From: Fen-1245 sp963835535
Lineage (GTDB): Bacteria > Gemmatimonadota > Gemmatimonadetes > Gemmatimonadales > JACORV01
Direction of reading: 5' to 3'
Assembly: GCA_963835535.1 (NCBI GenBank)
Contig: CAWIFL010000005.1
Location: 620,001 to 684,000, forward strand
DNA: 64,000 bases
Shown here one piece after another: positions 24,246-33,386 of this stretch; position 1 is the stretch's first letter, and each line of letters begins with the position of its first letter. A program made the translations under genes and the position numbers. Below the pieces are notes generated by a model that did not search any database, was not told where the DNA came from, and was given only the letters and a program-made list of their open reading frames with translations.

Positions 24246-27200
24246 ATGAGCGTCCCACGCGCTCGTTTCAGCTTCACTTGGAGACACTTCGCTCTCGTGG
24301 CGATAGCGCTTGTGCCTCTCTCAGTCGCCCGCCGCGCAGAAGCGCAGGTGCCTGTCATTGTCATCACTCCGTCCTCGGGTTCGTGGAGCGCGGGGACCAA
24401 GGTCTCGGTGAGCATCGACTACTGCAGCCCCACAGGCGGCGGAGGCTTCGATGGTGCCCCGGAGACCGATTTCAACGACCAGAACGCAGGGTTCAGCTAC
24501 GCCCCGAGATCAAAGAGCGGCTGCGACGCTCACGGCGTCGCAACGGGCACCGTCACCATCGTACAGGGTAGCGACACGCTGTACACCGATGTGACGAGCA
24601 CCAACGGTGGTGACAATCCGACCACGGCTGTCTACGTGGGCACGGCGCCACCTTCGCCTGACAGCATCCCACCAGTCGTTACGCCCCACGCGCAGCCCTA
24701 CGGGGTGCTCCCGGAGAACGGGGCGAGTTTCTCATTCTCGGTCCTGAATCCGAACACGGTAAGCGTCACGGACACCGTCTTCTTCACCACTTGCTCCGGA
24801 GTGGCTTCCAGTTGCGCGATCGCCGGATCTACCAAGCTCTCCGTGGGGGCAAACCAAACGGTGTCGGTCGGCGTGACATTCAACGTCACTGGGACCTTCA
24901 ACCAGACGGGAACTGTCACGCTGAGAGCGACAGACCTGGGCTCCAGCAAGAGCGACACCGGGCATCTGGCAGTCGTCGTCGCTCCTGGCGGCCCTGTCGT
25001 AGCGCGCGACCTGTGCCTGACGATTGCCGTGGGCTCAGACGCCGCGTACGAGTGCGGCGACCTGAGGATCGTGCATCCCCTCCCCTCGGTGCGCACCCTC
25101 GGGAAGGTGCGCGCGCCGACGCTGCTCTACAACAGCCAACACGCGTACCCGTTCCCTTCGCTGAACGATGACGTGACACTGGGCGCCAACTCGCGCCCCG
25201 ACTCGATCATCGTCATCGCTCGGCTGAAGGTCGGTGGCAGCTTCGTGCAACGGGATCGTCGGGCCTGGGCCGGCTCGCAGTGGGGCGCCGTAGGCCAGGC
25301 ATCGAGCCGCCGCGTGATGACCAACTTCGGCGCCAGCGATCTCGGGACCGGGTTCTACGCGTTCCAGTTGGAGATCGACAGCCTAACGTCCGGTGTCTCC
25401 CGGGCCATACGGACGGACACCGGCACGATCGCTATCGTCAATCGGTTCAGCAGCCCCTTCGGCGCTGGCTGGTGGTTGGACGGCTTCGAGCAGTTGCTGT
25501 TCCCGGCAGACAGCTCGCTCATGTGGGTCGGTGGGGATGGCAGCGTCCGCCGCTACGTGAAAGCGGGGACGTGGAGTAGCAAGACGTGGTACGTGGCCCG
25601 GCCCGTGGACGGCCCGGACACTCTGTCGTTCGACGGTACGACCTACATCCGCTCTCTGAAGGGTGGTGCGACAGTTCGCTTTAACACGAGCGGCTTCCAC
25701 ACGCAGACGGTCAACCGGCTGGGCTACAGCACGGTGTTCGCCCCGGACGCGAGTAATCGTCTGTCGACAATCACCGTCCCGCCCTCGGGCTCCGGGCTCG
25801 CCTACACCTTCACATACGGCGGCGCCAATGGCACGCTGAGCTCCGTGGCTGCCCCGGATTCCCTAGGGGGCAGTAGCCGATCGACATCTATCAGCCAAAC
25901 GTCCATCACCGGCGGTGCGCGCATTGCCTCCATCACGGATCCGGGCGTCTCGGCGAGTGTTCAGTTTGCTTACGCGAATGGATCATACGCCGCCGCGATC
26001 ACCAGTCGCACGGATCGGCGCGGGAACTCGACGAGCTACACGCTCGGCACTGGTCTGAAGCTGGTGGGAGACTCGCTCCCTGTTCCTGGCGCCCAGACGA
26101 TCGTTCGGACGTTCTGCCCGGCCGAGATCCGGGTCTGGACATGCGGCAGCGGCCTGACGGCGCCCGAGAGCACCTACACGATCTATGACGGCCCTCGCAC
26201 GGACAGTGCGGATGTCACCCACTTCTGGCTCGATAGCCTCGGTGCGGTCACGCAGATCCGGGACGCGTACAACCACGTCACGACGCTGGCGAGAGCCGAC
26301 ACACGGTGGCCGGAGCTCGCGACCCGCGTGCAATCATCGAGCGGCAACGTGGTCGCCGCGACCTATGACGCCCGGGGCAACCTCGCGGCCGTCGCGGACT
26401 CGAATCCGTATGGCAACGGTCAGAACCCCACCACGCAGTACACCTGGAATCAGACGTGGGATCAATTGACGCAAATCACACTACCCAATAGCCAGCTCAC
26501 CCAGTTTGGGGTGGACACCACCAACGGCAACCGCACCTGGGTGCAGGATCGTCGCGGCACGGTCAGCCGGACCGCGTTCCAGTACTACTCCTCCGGAAAC
26601 GGGCCAGGCCTCCTGAGCGCCGTCCTCCCACCCGTCGGCTCGCAGACTACGATCACGTACGACGGGCGGGGAAACACCACCAGCGTCCGAATGCCGCTAG
26701 GGGACACGACATTCTATCAGAATGACACGCTCGGCCGCACGCTCGTGGTCCGCACGCCGATCGCCAACGGCCAGTATCGCTCTGACTCTACCGTGTACGG
26801 CGCCGCCGACCGCGTGGTGCGGTCTGCGTCCTACGCGTCCCAAAGCGGCAACACCCAGCTGCTGACCGTTTACAACACCTACGATGCGGAAGGCAATCGG
26901 TATGAGGTTCAGCGAACCCAGTCGCCGGATTCGACCTTCCTCGGGTGGTTGACCACGCAATGGACCTTCGACGCAGCAAACCGGCCCACGGTCGAAATTG
27001 CCCCGGACGGATTTCGGGATAGCACCTGGTACGACCCCGCTGGGAACGTGAGCAAGACGAAGACGCGCAACGGCCAAGTCTTGACCATGGTCTACGACCG
27101 GATGAACCGGCTAAACAGGCGCGTAGTTCCGCCCGCAACCTACCCGGCAGACTCGACCTTGGGGTTCCTTGTCACGCTCAACCTGCTGTATGACAACTAC

Positions 27201-29528
27201 CCCGGCCGGCATCCGTATCCGTGGTTCCCGAACAACGGGAGCGGCCTCCTGATCCACGCCGACACCGCCAGCTTCGCCTACGACTCGGGCGGTCGACTCA
27301 TCAGGGCCGACAACGGCGACGCGCGGGTGCACCGCGCCTATTTCAAGGACGGCAGTCTCCAGATTGATTCGCTCTGGATCCGGGACTACGGCGACACGTC
27401 GTTCAGTAACCACCAGTACATCCTCAAGTACGCCTATGATCTCAATGGGCGGCCGACGGCGCTTCACCATCCAGCGCAGCTCGCCATCGGCACAGGAATG
27501 ACCGACAGCGTGCGGTATGTGTACAACGACACCACGGGCGACTTCGCCACCTTGTACACACTGCTCGGGAATCAGATCGGCTTCCTCCACAACATGCTCG
27601 GGGAGGTCGTCCGCACCACTCTTCCCGGCGGTATCGTGGACTCGCTGGTGTATGACAGCTTGGGCCGCGTGACCCTCGACCGCGTCGCAAATGGAAGCAG
27701 CTCTTCCACCAAGGACCCTGACAACTACCTGCGTTACACCAGCCTGTGGTATGCCGATCCCGTGCACACGTCCTATGCGTACAACACTCACGGCTGGAAG
27801 GACACCGTTCAAACCTATTCCTCGGGCCTTGGCTACCTGACATCGCTCGGCTACGGCCGCTCTCAGAACATCAGCGATTCCGCGTTGTACGTGGCGTATA
27901 GAGAGACGGCGGGGCAGAGCTTCCACTTCGATCCGCTGGGCAACGCCTACTGGAGCGACATCGGAAGCTCCGGGAGCCTCGGGTGGGGCGATTCCTTCTC
28001 GGGGGGCTCAACAGGGTCCTCGTACTTCCACAATGGCACGGGCCGTGCCGATTCGACGGGCGACGCAGGTGGATGGCACTACCTCGTCTACGACTCGGCG
28101 GGCAACACCGTGTTCTTCTACCAGCCCAGGCCCGTGTCCAGCGCGCCCATGACGCCGGTGAACGACCGGAGGTCCTACTACGGGGCGGACGGGCGGCTGC
28201 GGGTGGCGGAATGGCGCGAAGCCTGGAGCGATGGCCAATGGCTGAATCCGGCGTGGCAGGTGCATTTCGAAGAGTATCGCTACGACGCGCTCGGCCGCCG
28301 CGTGCTCGTGATGGACCGCCAGGCGTGCTACCTCGGCTACGACAGCACTGCCGTCTTCGACTGTCAAATGAGCCGCGTGCGCCGCACGGTCTGGGATGGA
28401 GCCCGGGAGCTCTGGGAGATCCAGATGCCCGCCCGCACCCAGGACAGCCTCCTGGTCGAGAACGATACGGCCGCCGTGACCTACTGGGCGGGGGCGCGGG
28501 GCGACGGCCTGTGGTCCGACCCGAATCCCTTGTTCGGTCGAGTGGCGTACTCCTACGCGGGCGGCGTGGACCATCCCGTCAGCCTGACCCGCGTCCATCT
28601 TGCTCGCCGCAAGTCGGGCGAAGGGGTGACAGCTTTTAGCCCCGTCGAGCTGGAGCCGAACTGGAATTGGCGCGGCGAGGCGGAGATCGGCACGTTTAGC
28701 GATGGGGGCATGGAAACCTGCACGAACGGCACGCACTGCGTCTTCGTGCAGTGGCGCGGGCTCGCCTTCGGGGTCGGGTTGGTGAGCGAGTTGTTGTGGA
28801 CGCAGTACAATCCAATGGCGCAGTCGCCTTACGGCTGGTTCGGGACGCTGATCAACAACAAGGAGGATGGCACCGGCACGTTCTACCGGCGCAACCGGTA
28901 TGTGGACCCCATGACGGGGCGGTTCACCCAGGAAGACCCCATCGGCCTGGCCGGCGGCCTCAACCTCTACGGCTTCGCCGCCGGCGACCCCGTCTCTTAC
29001 AGCGACCCGTTCGGTTTGTGCCCGCCGGAAGACGAGGTGCCGTGTAGTGCTGCAGACTACTGGGCGCTCCGCGCGGCCCACGGCGAGGGAAGCTCGCTGG
29101 TCAACAACGTCATGGGCACCCTCGCGTCATGCGGCGAGAGCTGGTTATGCCAGGGTGCCTTGGCCGCGTTTTCGCTCGGCGCCTCGCTTGCGGGTCAGGC
29201 CTCAGCCACAGGAGGCGCGGCGGCCGTCACGCTCGGACGAGCTGGCGAAGCCTCGGTCGCAGCCGTGGAGGATATCGGCCCCAAGATTGCCATCCAAGTC
29301 GCGGGCCGCGCGAGAATACCTGATGGTCTGAGCTTGGCGAGTAAGATCTTGACGGAAGTGAAGAACGTGCAATCTCTGAGCTTGACGCAACAACTGCGCG
29401 ACTTTGCCGCGTATTCGCAGGCGAATGGGCTTCGCTTCGATCTTTGGGTAAGGGCGACCACCAAACTATCTGGTCCACTTGCGGACGCCGTTCAGAATGG
29501 GCTCATCAACCTACGGTTCATCCCATGA
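24246..29528 (+). CDS. Secreted RHS-repeat polymorphic toxin with REase-fold C-terminal tip
   Basis: The 1760-residue protein has a Sec signal peptide (cleavage near RRAEAQ, about residue 34), then N-terminal beta-rich domains. About ten YD/RHS repeats follow (for example YDGRGNTTS, YDRMNRLNRR, YDSGGRLIRA, YDSLGRVTLD, YDALGRRVLV). The RHS core ends with YRRNRYVDPMTGRFTQEDP, IGLAGGLNLYGF and DPFGL near residue 1588. The last 170 residues are the variable tip. Its end has RIPD (Asp1693) and TEVKN (Glu1704, Lys1706), followed by QLRDFAAYSQANG and LWVRATTKLSGPL, which I recognise as the Tox-REase-7 pattern. It should be a secreted nuclease toxin. The ATG has GAAGG nine bases before it. Confidence 0.9.
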   Translation: MSVPRARFSFTWRHFALVAIALVPLSVARRAEAQVPVIVITPSSGSWSAGTKVSVSIDYCSPTGGGGFDGAPETDFNDQNAGFSYAPRSKSGCDAHGVATGTVTIVQGSDTLYTDVTSTNGGDNPTTAVYVGTAPPSPDSIPPVVTPHAQPYGVLPENGASFSFSVLNPNTVSVTDTVFFTTCSGVASSCAIAGSTKLSVGANQTVSVGVTFNVTGTFNQTGTVTLRATDLGSSKSDTGHLAVVVAPGGPVVARDLCLTIAVGSDAAYECGDLRIVHPLPSVRTLGKVRAPTLLYNSQHAYPFPSLNDDVTLGANSRPDSIIVIARLKVGGSFVQRDRRAWAGSQWGAVGQASSRRVMTNFGASDLGTGFYAFQLEIDSLTSGVSRAIRTDTGTIAIVNRFSSPFGAGWWLDGFEQLLFPADSSLMWVGGDGSVRRYVKAGTWSSKTWYVARPVDGPDTLSFDGTTYIRSLKGGATVRFNTSGFHTQTVNRLGYSTVFAPDASNRLSTITVPPSGSGLAYTFTYGGANGTLSSVAAPDSLGGSSRSTSISQTSITGGARIASITDPGVSASVQFAYANGSYAAAITSRTDRRGNSTSYTLGTGLKLVGDSLPVPGAQTIVRTFCPAEIRVWTCGSGLTAPESTYTIYDGPRTDSADVTHFWLDSLGAVTQIRDAYNHVTTLARADTRWPELATRVQSSSGNVVAATYDARGNLAAVADSNPYGNGQNPTTQYTWNQTWDQLTQITLPNSQLTQFGVDTTNGNRTWVQDRRGTVSRTAFQYYSSGNGPGLLSAVLPPVGSQTTITYDGRGNTTSVRMPLGDTTFYQNDTLGRTLVVRTPIANGQYRSDSTVYGAADRVVRSASYASQSGNTQLLTVYNTYDAEGNRYEVQRTQSPDSTFLGWLTTQWTFDAANRPTVEIAPDGFRDSTWYDPAGNVSKTKTRNGQVLTMVYDRMNRLNRRVVPPATYPADSTLGFLVTLNLLYDNYPGRHPYPWFPNNGSGLLIHADTASFAYDSGGRLIRADNGDARVHRAYFKDGSLQIDSLWIRDYGDTSFSNHQYILKYAYDLNGRPTALHHPAQLAIGTGMTDSVRYVYNDTTGDFATLYTLLGNQIGFLHNMLGEVVRTTLPGGIVDSLVYDSLGRVTLDRVANGSSSSTKDPDNYLRYTSLWYADPVHTSYAYNTHGWKDTVQTYSSGLGYLTSLGYGRSQNISDSALYVAYRETAGQSFHFDPLGNAYWSDIGSSGSLGWGDSFSGGSTGSSYFHNGTGRADSTGDAGGWHYLVYDSAGNTVFFYQPRPVSSAPMTPVNDRRSYYGADGRLRVAEWREAWSDGQWLNPAWQVHFEEYRYDALGRRVLVMDRQACYLGYDSTAVFDCQMSRVRRTVWDGARELWEIQMPARTQDSLLVENDTAAVTYWAGARGDGLWSDPNPLFGRVAYSYAGGVDHPVSLTRVHLARRKSGEGVTAFSPVELEPNWNWRGEAEIGTFSDGGMETCTNGTHCVFVQWRGLAFGVGLVSELLWTQYNPMAQSPYGWFGTLINNKEDGTGTFYRRNRYVDPMTGRFTQEDPIGLAGGLNLYGFAAGDPVSYSDPFGLCPPEDEVPCSAADYWALRAAHGEGSSLVNNVMGTLASCGESWLCQGALAAFSLGASLAGQASATGGAAAVTLGRAGEASVAAVEDIGPKIAIQVAGRARIPDGLSLASKILTEVKNVQSLSLTQQLRDFAAYSQANGLRFDLWVRATTKLSGPLADAVQNGLINLRFIP

Positions 29529-30106
29529 CCAAGCGCGTGACCGCTGCCGAACTAATGGCGCAGCTTGAGAGGGACCCCGACTTCGTCGCCGGGAGGGCTC
29601 GGAGCGAGGATGTACGCCGCAGACAAGAGGCGGCGCTACACTCCCAGGAGAAACCGCTCTTGCGGGATCTCGACGCTGCAGGGTGTTCGCTGACTTCGAT
29701 TTGGGATCTCGTGAATGATCCGAAGGATCATCCGCGGGCTGTGCCGGTCTTGCTGGCGCACCTATCCAAGGCATATCCGACTGAGATTCGACAGGGGATT
29801 GCGCGGGCTCTAGGAATGCCCTCTGGACGGAGCGAGTGGAAGGCGATCGTCGGATTCTACGTGAGGGAGTCTGACCCTGGCGTAAAAGACGGGCTGGCGG
29901 CCGCCTTGAACGCCATCGCCTCGGACGAGGTGTCTGACGAAGTGGCCGATTTGGTCCGTGACCCCGGTAACGGTTCCAGCCGTGTTCTCCTAGTTGGTGC
30001 CTTGGCGAGGTCGAAACGGGCGACCGCGCGGTCTCAGCTTCTGCGGTTGTTGGAGGACCCAGGTCTCCAGAAGGAGGTAAGGGTTCTGTTGCGCACCGGC
30101 GCGTGA
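29525..30106 (+). CDS. HEAT-like helical repeat protein, candidate immunity protein
   Basis: The 193-residue protein begins in the stop codon of the RHS toxin gene (ATGA overlap), the standard place for the cognate immunity gene. The sequence is made of helical pairs resembling HEAT/PBS repeats, such as HPRAVPVLLAHLSKAYPTE, EIRQGIARALGMP, VKDGLAAALNAIASDE and ATARSQLLRLLEDPG. HEAT-type immunity proteins are known for several polymorphic toxins. There is no signal peptide, so it would protect in the cytoplasm. The immunity function is inferred from position and fold. Confidence 0.78.
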   Translation: MTKRVTAAELMAQLERDPDFVAGRARSEDVRRRQEAALHSQEKPLLRDLDAAGCSLTSIWDLVNDPKDHPRAVPVLLAHLSKAYPTEIRQGIARALGMPSGRSEWKAIVGFYVRESDPGVKDGLAAALNAIASDEVSDEVADLVRDPGNGSSRVLLVGALARSKRATARSQLLRLLEDPGLQKEVRVLLRTGA

Positions 30107-30338
30107 GCGTCGCGTCCGTGAGGTGAACTTGGCCGGGCGTAGTGGAAAGTTGCACGGTGGGAGTTCAACCTCGAAGCGGCACGGCTGTCCGGATCTAACA
30201 TCCCCTCGACAGTGCACGTCGGGCTTCCGGCGCACATATTACGATCCACAACTGAAAGGGCGCGGCGGCTAAGGAGAACAGCCGCAGGGGCTTGGGGGCG
30301 CGGGGGCGGGGGCTGCTGAAGAGGACTTGGCGTCAAGC

Positions 30339-30536
30339 GAAATCAGGTTCGGTCAGAAGGCGATATCTTCAGTCTCTCGGCACGGCGAATTTGCCGGCCG
30401 TTCGGTGGAGAGCGTGGCGTCCGGACTCCGCAGCGGGACTGTGTCTCCGGATCAGCTCCCGCTCAACGTCATCGTGCGGGATGGTGTGACCTACACCATG
30501 AACAACAGATCGCTGATGGCCTTGCGTCTGGCGGGC
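30339..30536 (+). pseudogene. Orphan RHS toxin C-terminal fragment
   Basis: In frame 3 from 30339 the residues FGQKAIS, GEFAGRSVESVASGLRSG, then LPLNVIVRDGVTYTMNNRSL and MALRLAG read as a tip domain I have seen at RHS C-termini. There is no start codon context or RHS core in front. The reading is cut at 30536, where a different short reading begins. It looks like a displaced, inactive tip cassette left after exchange at the RHS locus. Confidence 0.6.
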
Positions 30537-30546
30537 AGGGCAAACG

Positions 30547-30600
30547 ATGAAGATCACCCCGAGCAGCGGGAACGCGTTTGCCGATCTCGGGCTGACGGCT
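30547..30600 (+). pseudogene. Truncated start of a HigA2-like antitoxin
   Basis: From the ATG at 30547 the residues MKITPSSGNAFADLGL match the characteristic opening of XRE antitoxins of the HigA2 type. Similarity stops after about 16 codons, and the frame continues into unrelated residues. It is too short to be functional. Confidence 0.5.
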
Positions 30601-30672
30601 TTCCACATCCCACTAACATCCCCCGGAAGCACGTGGAGTGCGTCGATTCCGAGGGCGGACTCGATGCCAAGA

Positions 30673-30708
30673 CAGCGACCCCCTGTGGGACAGATCAGGG
30701 GGTCGCTG
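30673..30708. terminator. Strong 13-bp hairpin
   Basis: CAGCGACCCCCTG (30673-30685) and CAGGGGGTCGCTG (30696-30708) are perfectly complementary around a 10-nt loop. There is no clear T-run, so it may be a terminator or a relic of a mobile sequence. The rest of 30601-30834 shows no gene. Confidence 0.5.
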
Positions 30709-30834
30709 GTGTGTGTCTCGTTGCGAGTTTCAGTACTACATCGGCCTTGGAGATCACACTGCTGATACGACACCGATGCCCGGAACTCCGCGTGGATGCT
30801 GCACTTTGTCGTATCCGGCGTAATCTCACGGCGC

Positions 30835-30879
30835 AATGGGGTTCAGGGGGTCGCGGGTTCAAATCCCGCCGTCCCGACT
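30835..30879 (+). other. att site: tRNA-Pro 3' part, copy 2 (element 1/element 2 junction)
   Basis: The 45 bp are identical to the tRNA-Pro 3' segment at 20578-20622 but lack the 5' half of the tRNA. The identity continues two more bases (GT) with copy 1. It closes element 1 on the right and starts element 2. Confidence 0.9.
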
Positions 30880-30884
30880 GTGGA

Positions 30885-30924
30885 AGCTCCGACCTCGCAG
30901 TGAGTTGCGAGGTCGGAGCTTTTT
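30885..30924 (+). terminator. Rho-independent terminator next to att copy 2
   Basis: AGCTCCGACCTCGCA (30885-30899) pairs perfectly with TGCGAGGTCGGAGCT (30906-30920) and is followed by TTTTC. It sits exactly where a tRNA terminator would, although no complete tRNA precedes it. Confidence 0.8.
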
Positions 30925-30979
30925 CACCCCTAGAGCCCGGGGTCTGTTGGGGGTCTGTTTCTCGATCGTCCTTCTGCGA

Positions 30980-31150
30980 TCACGGTGCGAGCTCGTGCAG
31001 CTTGCGCGGCTCGCTCATCACGGCCAGCAACGTCTGCGGATCCGGTTGCTGATAGCAGGTCAACAACGTCTCCACATCCTTCCAGCCGCCCGCCGCCGCG
31101 ACATCCTTCAGTGACAGGTGCTTCCTCTCTGTCGCCCACTTCCGACGATA
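30980..31150 (-). pseudogene. C-terminal remnant of a second tyrosine integrase
   Basis: Read on the minus strand, the residues from YRRKWATER through KDVAAAGGWKDVETLLTCYQ to the stop align with the end of the intact integrase at 20723 (RRKWATER, AAAGGWRDDKTLLTSY). The catalytic Tyr is present, but everything before the Arg335 equivalent is missing. The break near 31155 joins directly to a fragment of another gene on the opposite strand. Confidence 0.85.
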
Positions 31151-31157
31151 CGGGTGC

Positions 31158-31355
31158 TCGTTCGCGAACTTCGAGCTAACCCAGGGAGAGAAGGAGACGG
31201 CCGAGAGGATGGGCAAGGAGTATCAGCTCTGGCTGGTGTCAGACGTGCGCTCAGCGAAGCCTCGCATCGAAGTGTTGAGGAACCCGGCCAAGCTTCTCGC
31301 TTCGGGCATCCTCACTACGAACGCGGTCCTGTGGCGAGCTGAACGTGAAACGTGA
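31158..31355 (+). pseudogene. 3' fragment of a DUF3883 (NO VEIN-like) gene
   Basis: In frame 3 the residues FELTQGEKETAERMGKEYQ, LWLVSDV and IEVLRNPAKLL resemble the C-terminal end of DUF3883 domains, which follow a pattern of FELTxNEWxxAxxxGxxYxLYxV and xNPA. These domains occur at the ends of restriction- and helicase-associated proteins. The fragment has no 5' part; it abuts the integrase remnant at a deletion junction. Confidence 0.6.
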
Positions 31356-31511
31356 CGACCCTATCAGGCTGCCAGCCCTCGTAGCGGATCTAGCGTCTCT
31401 CAGACTCTAGCCTGCTATTCGTGTAACGATTCCCAGGGACACGCGCGGGGCGGGTGCTCGAGTGTACAAGGGGCGTATTCGTCGCTGCGGTTGCTGCAGG
31501 GACAGTCAGCC

Positions 31512-32159
31512 ATGAGACAGGATGCAGGCAACCTTTCGCCTTGGGGATCACCACGCTGGCCTGAGGCAATTCACACCTATCCTTCGGCGCTCAGAGCCGC
31601 CTACCGCGAAGGCAGGCTCTTTGGAAGGTGGCGTGAGCAGTACAGGGGTCACTATCTGTTCACGGAGCGGATGGCCAAGAGCGGTCAGATTCCACACGGC
31701 GGGCCGCTCAAGAACGCCATGTTCTTTCACGAACTCTACATGGGAACCCGCTACCTGGACGCGGGATACGAGGCGTTGTTCTTCTATCGGCGAGTCGAGG
31801 ACGATAGATGCTACCAGATGGCAGAGATGCTGCTCGGAAGTCCCGCAGCGGCTCAGATCATAACCCCCAATTCAGAGAGGGGCGGGCGGCCTCCTGATCT
31901 GCTCGTTTTCAATCCGAAGACCGGCGCCTTCCGATTCGTGGAATGCAAGGGAAGAAGCGAACCATTCACGCCCAGACAAGAGGGGAAGTTCAGGTTCATC
32001 GAGCGTTACCTCAACGAGACGGGAACTGGGCGGAGCGACCCTCTTGCTGATCCCAGCCGCCGGGATCTGTTCCCGGATCTCTCCAAAGGGCAGTGGATAC
32101 ACATTGCGCGACTGGTGCCCGCTAGTCAGACCGCGAGGAGGCGGGCCGTTAACTGCTAG
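31512..32159 (+). CDS. PD-(D/E)xK nuclease-like protein (VRR-NUC type)
   Basis: The 215-residue protein has a helical N-terminal two thirds. The nuclease core is GGRPPDLLVFN (Asp129) followed by FRFVECKGRSE (Glu144, Lys146), then TPRQEGKFRFIE, whose Gln and helix fit VRR-NUC/PD-(D/E)xK enzymes. It would cut DNA or RNA using a metal ion. It appears intact, unlike its neighbours, which are fragments. The ATG at 31512 follows CAGTCAGCC without a strong ribosome binding site; a TTG seven codons upstream is an alternative. It could be a stand-alone defence or repair nuclease. Confidence 0.65.
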   Translation: MRQDAGNLSPWGSPRWPEAIHTYPSALRAAYREGRLFGRWREQYRGHYLFTERMAKSGQIPHGGPLKNAMFFHELYMGTRYLDAGYEALFFYRRVEDDRCYQMAEMLLGSPAAAQIITPNSERGGRPPDLLVFNPKTGAFRFVECKGRSEPFTPRQEGKFRFIERYLNETGTGRSDPLADPSRRDLFPDLSKGQWIHIARLVPASQTARRRAVNC

Positions 32160-32375
32160 GACTCGAGATCGCCGGCGACGTACGCCGTCGCGTCCGCCGG
32201 CGTTCATGAGCGGTGAATCCCTCCGCAACGGCGCGACCAACGGAGGTGTCATGCTCGATTTTGGTTCGCACCCAGATGCCCAACTTGAGGATCAGCTGGA
32301 ACTCTTCGGGTAGGTAGTCCCATCGGTAGTTGTTGCAGGTAGTATGTGCGGCGAGGTAGTTGGCCAGGGAGTGCC
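32149..32375 (-). pseudogene. C-terminal fragment of an HNH endonuclease
   Basis: On the minus strand the residues LAAHTTCNNYRWDYLPEEFQ, LILKLGIWVRTKIE and HERRRTRRR match the end of a common HNH nuclease family, in which CNNYRWDYLPEEFQ follows the catalytic HNH motif. The N-terminal half, including the HNH residues, is absent; the similarity stops near 32375, next to a kinase-like fragment on the other strand. Confidence 0.7.
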
Positions 32376-32377
32376 TT

Positions 32378-32477
32378 CCGCCGCTCCCCGAGCTTGCGAG
32401 CCTGATTGACACGTGCCTCTCCAAGGATCCGGCGAAACGGCCCCCGGCCGCGGACATTTCACGGTATCTGCTTCCAG
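32378..32477 (+). pseudogene. Fragment of a protein-kinase C-lobe
   Basis: In frame 2 the residues LPPLPELASLIDTCLSKDP, AKRPPAADISRYL correspond to the last conserved helix of Ser/Thr kinase domains (LxxCLxKDPxxRPxxA). It ends exactly where the IS21 terminal sequence begins, so the IS cut through or next to a kinase gene. Confidence 0.6.
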
Positions 32478-32548
32478 TGTCAACGGCGGTTTGGAATTGC
32501 GCAGAAACGGCGGGGAAAATTGCACACTCCGCCGGGGGGTGACGCCCC

Positions 32549-33386
32549 CTAAGAGGTCAGGGCCTCCTGCCGGTGGCGGCGGCGGGGCGTGGGGCGGCCG
32601 GAGCTGGGCTCGGCCTGGGGGCTGAGCAGCTGCTGGAGGTCGGCGTGCTGACGCATCCGGAAGCTGTTGCCGCGGATATTGACGATGTGGCAGTGGTGCA
32701 CGAGCCGATCGATCAGGGCGCTGGCCATGACGTCGTCGCCGAAGACCTCGCCCCAATCCTCGAAGCCCTTGTTGCTGGTCAGCACGGTGGAGGCCGTCTC
32801 GTAGCGGCGGCTCATGAGCTGGAAGAACAGCATCGCGCCGGTGCGGCTGATGGGCAGGTAGCCCAGCTCATCGACGACCAGGAGCGCGGGGAAGATCAGG
32901 GTCTTGAGGCGCTGGCTGAGGTGGCCGGCGGCCTGGGCTTCCTCGAGCGAGGTGATGAGGTCGGCCAGGGTGCCGTAGTACACGCGGCGGCCGCTCTGGG
33001 CGGCAGCGATCGCCAGGCTGATCGCGAGGTGCGTCTTCCCGACGCCCGGCGGGCCCGAGGAAGATGACGTTTTCCCGGCGCTCGACGAAGCCGAGGGTGT
33101 GGAGGCTGTCGATCTGCTCGCGCTGCAGCGCCGGCTGGAAGCTGAAGTCGAAGTCGGCCAGGGTCTTCACGGCGGGCAGGCGCGAGGAGCGCATGGCGGC
33201 GACCAGGCGGCGGGCATTGCGCAGCGTGATCTGGGCACCGAGGAGTGCCTCGAGCGCCTCCGGGGCCTTGAGGTGGCCGCCGTCGATCTTGGCCAGGATG
33301 TCGTCGAGGGCTTCGAGCGCGCCGGGCATCTTGAGGTCGGCGAGTTGCGCCCGGAGCCGGTCGCGGAGCGAGGGCGTGGGCTTCAT
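32549..33386 (-). pseudogene. istB: Frameshifted istB (IS21 helper ATPase)
   Basis: The gene reads from MKPTPSLRDRLRAQL at 33386 and matches the intact copy (44855-45691) nearly throughout. An extra G in the run at about 33052-33056 shifts the frame at the Walker A motif, giving VIFLGPAGRRED instead of GPPGVGKTH. The rest of the ATPase (LLVVDELGYLPIS and beyond) continues in another frame. IstB is the ATP-dependent helper of IS21 transposition, so this copy is inactive. Confidence 0.88.

Noticed and set aside
30369..30836. 155-codon minus-strand gene before att copy 2
   Set aside because: It has no known motif and no ribosome binding site, and it overlaps the orphan RHS fragment, which gives recognisable residues on the other strand.
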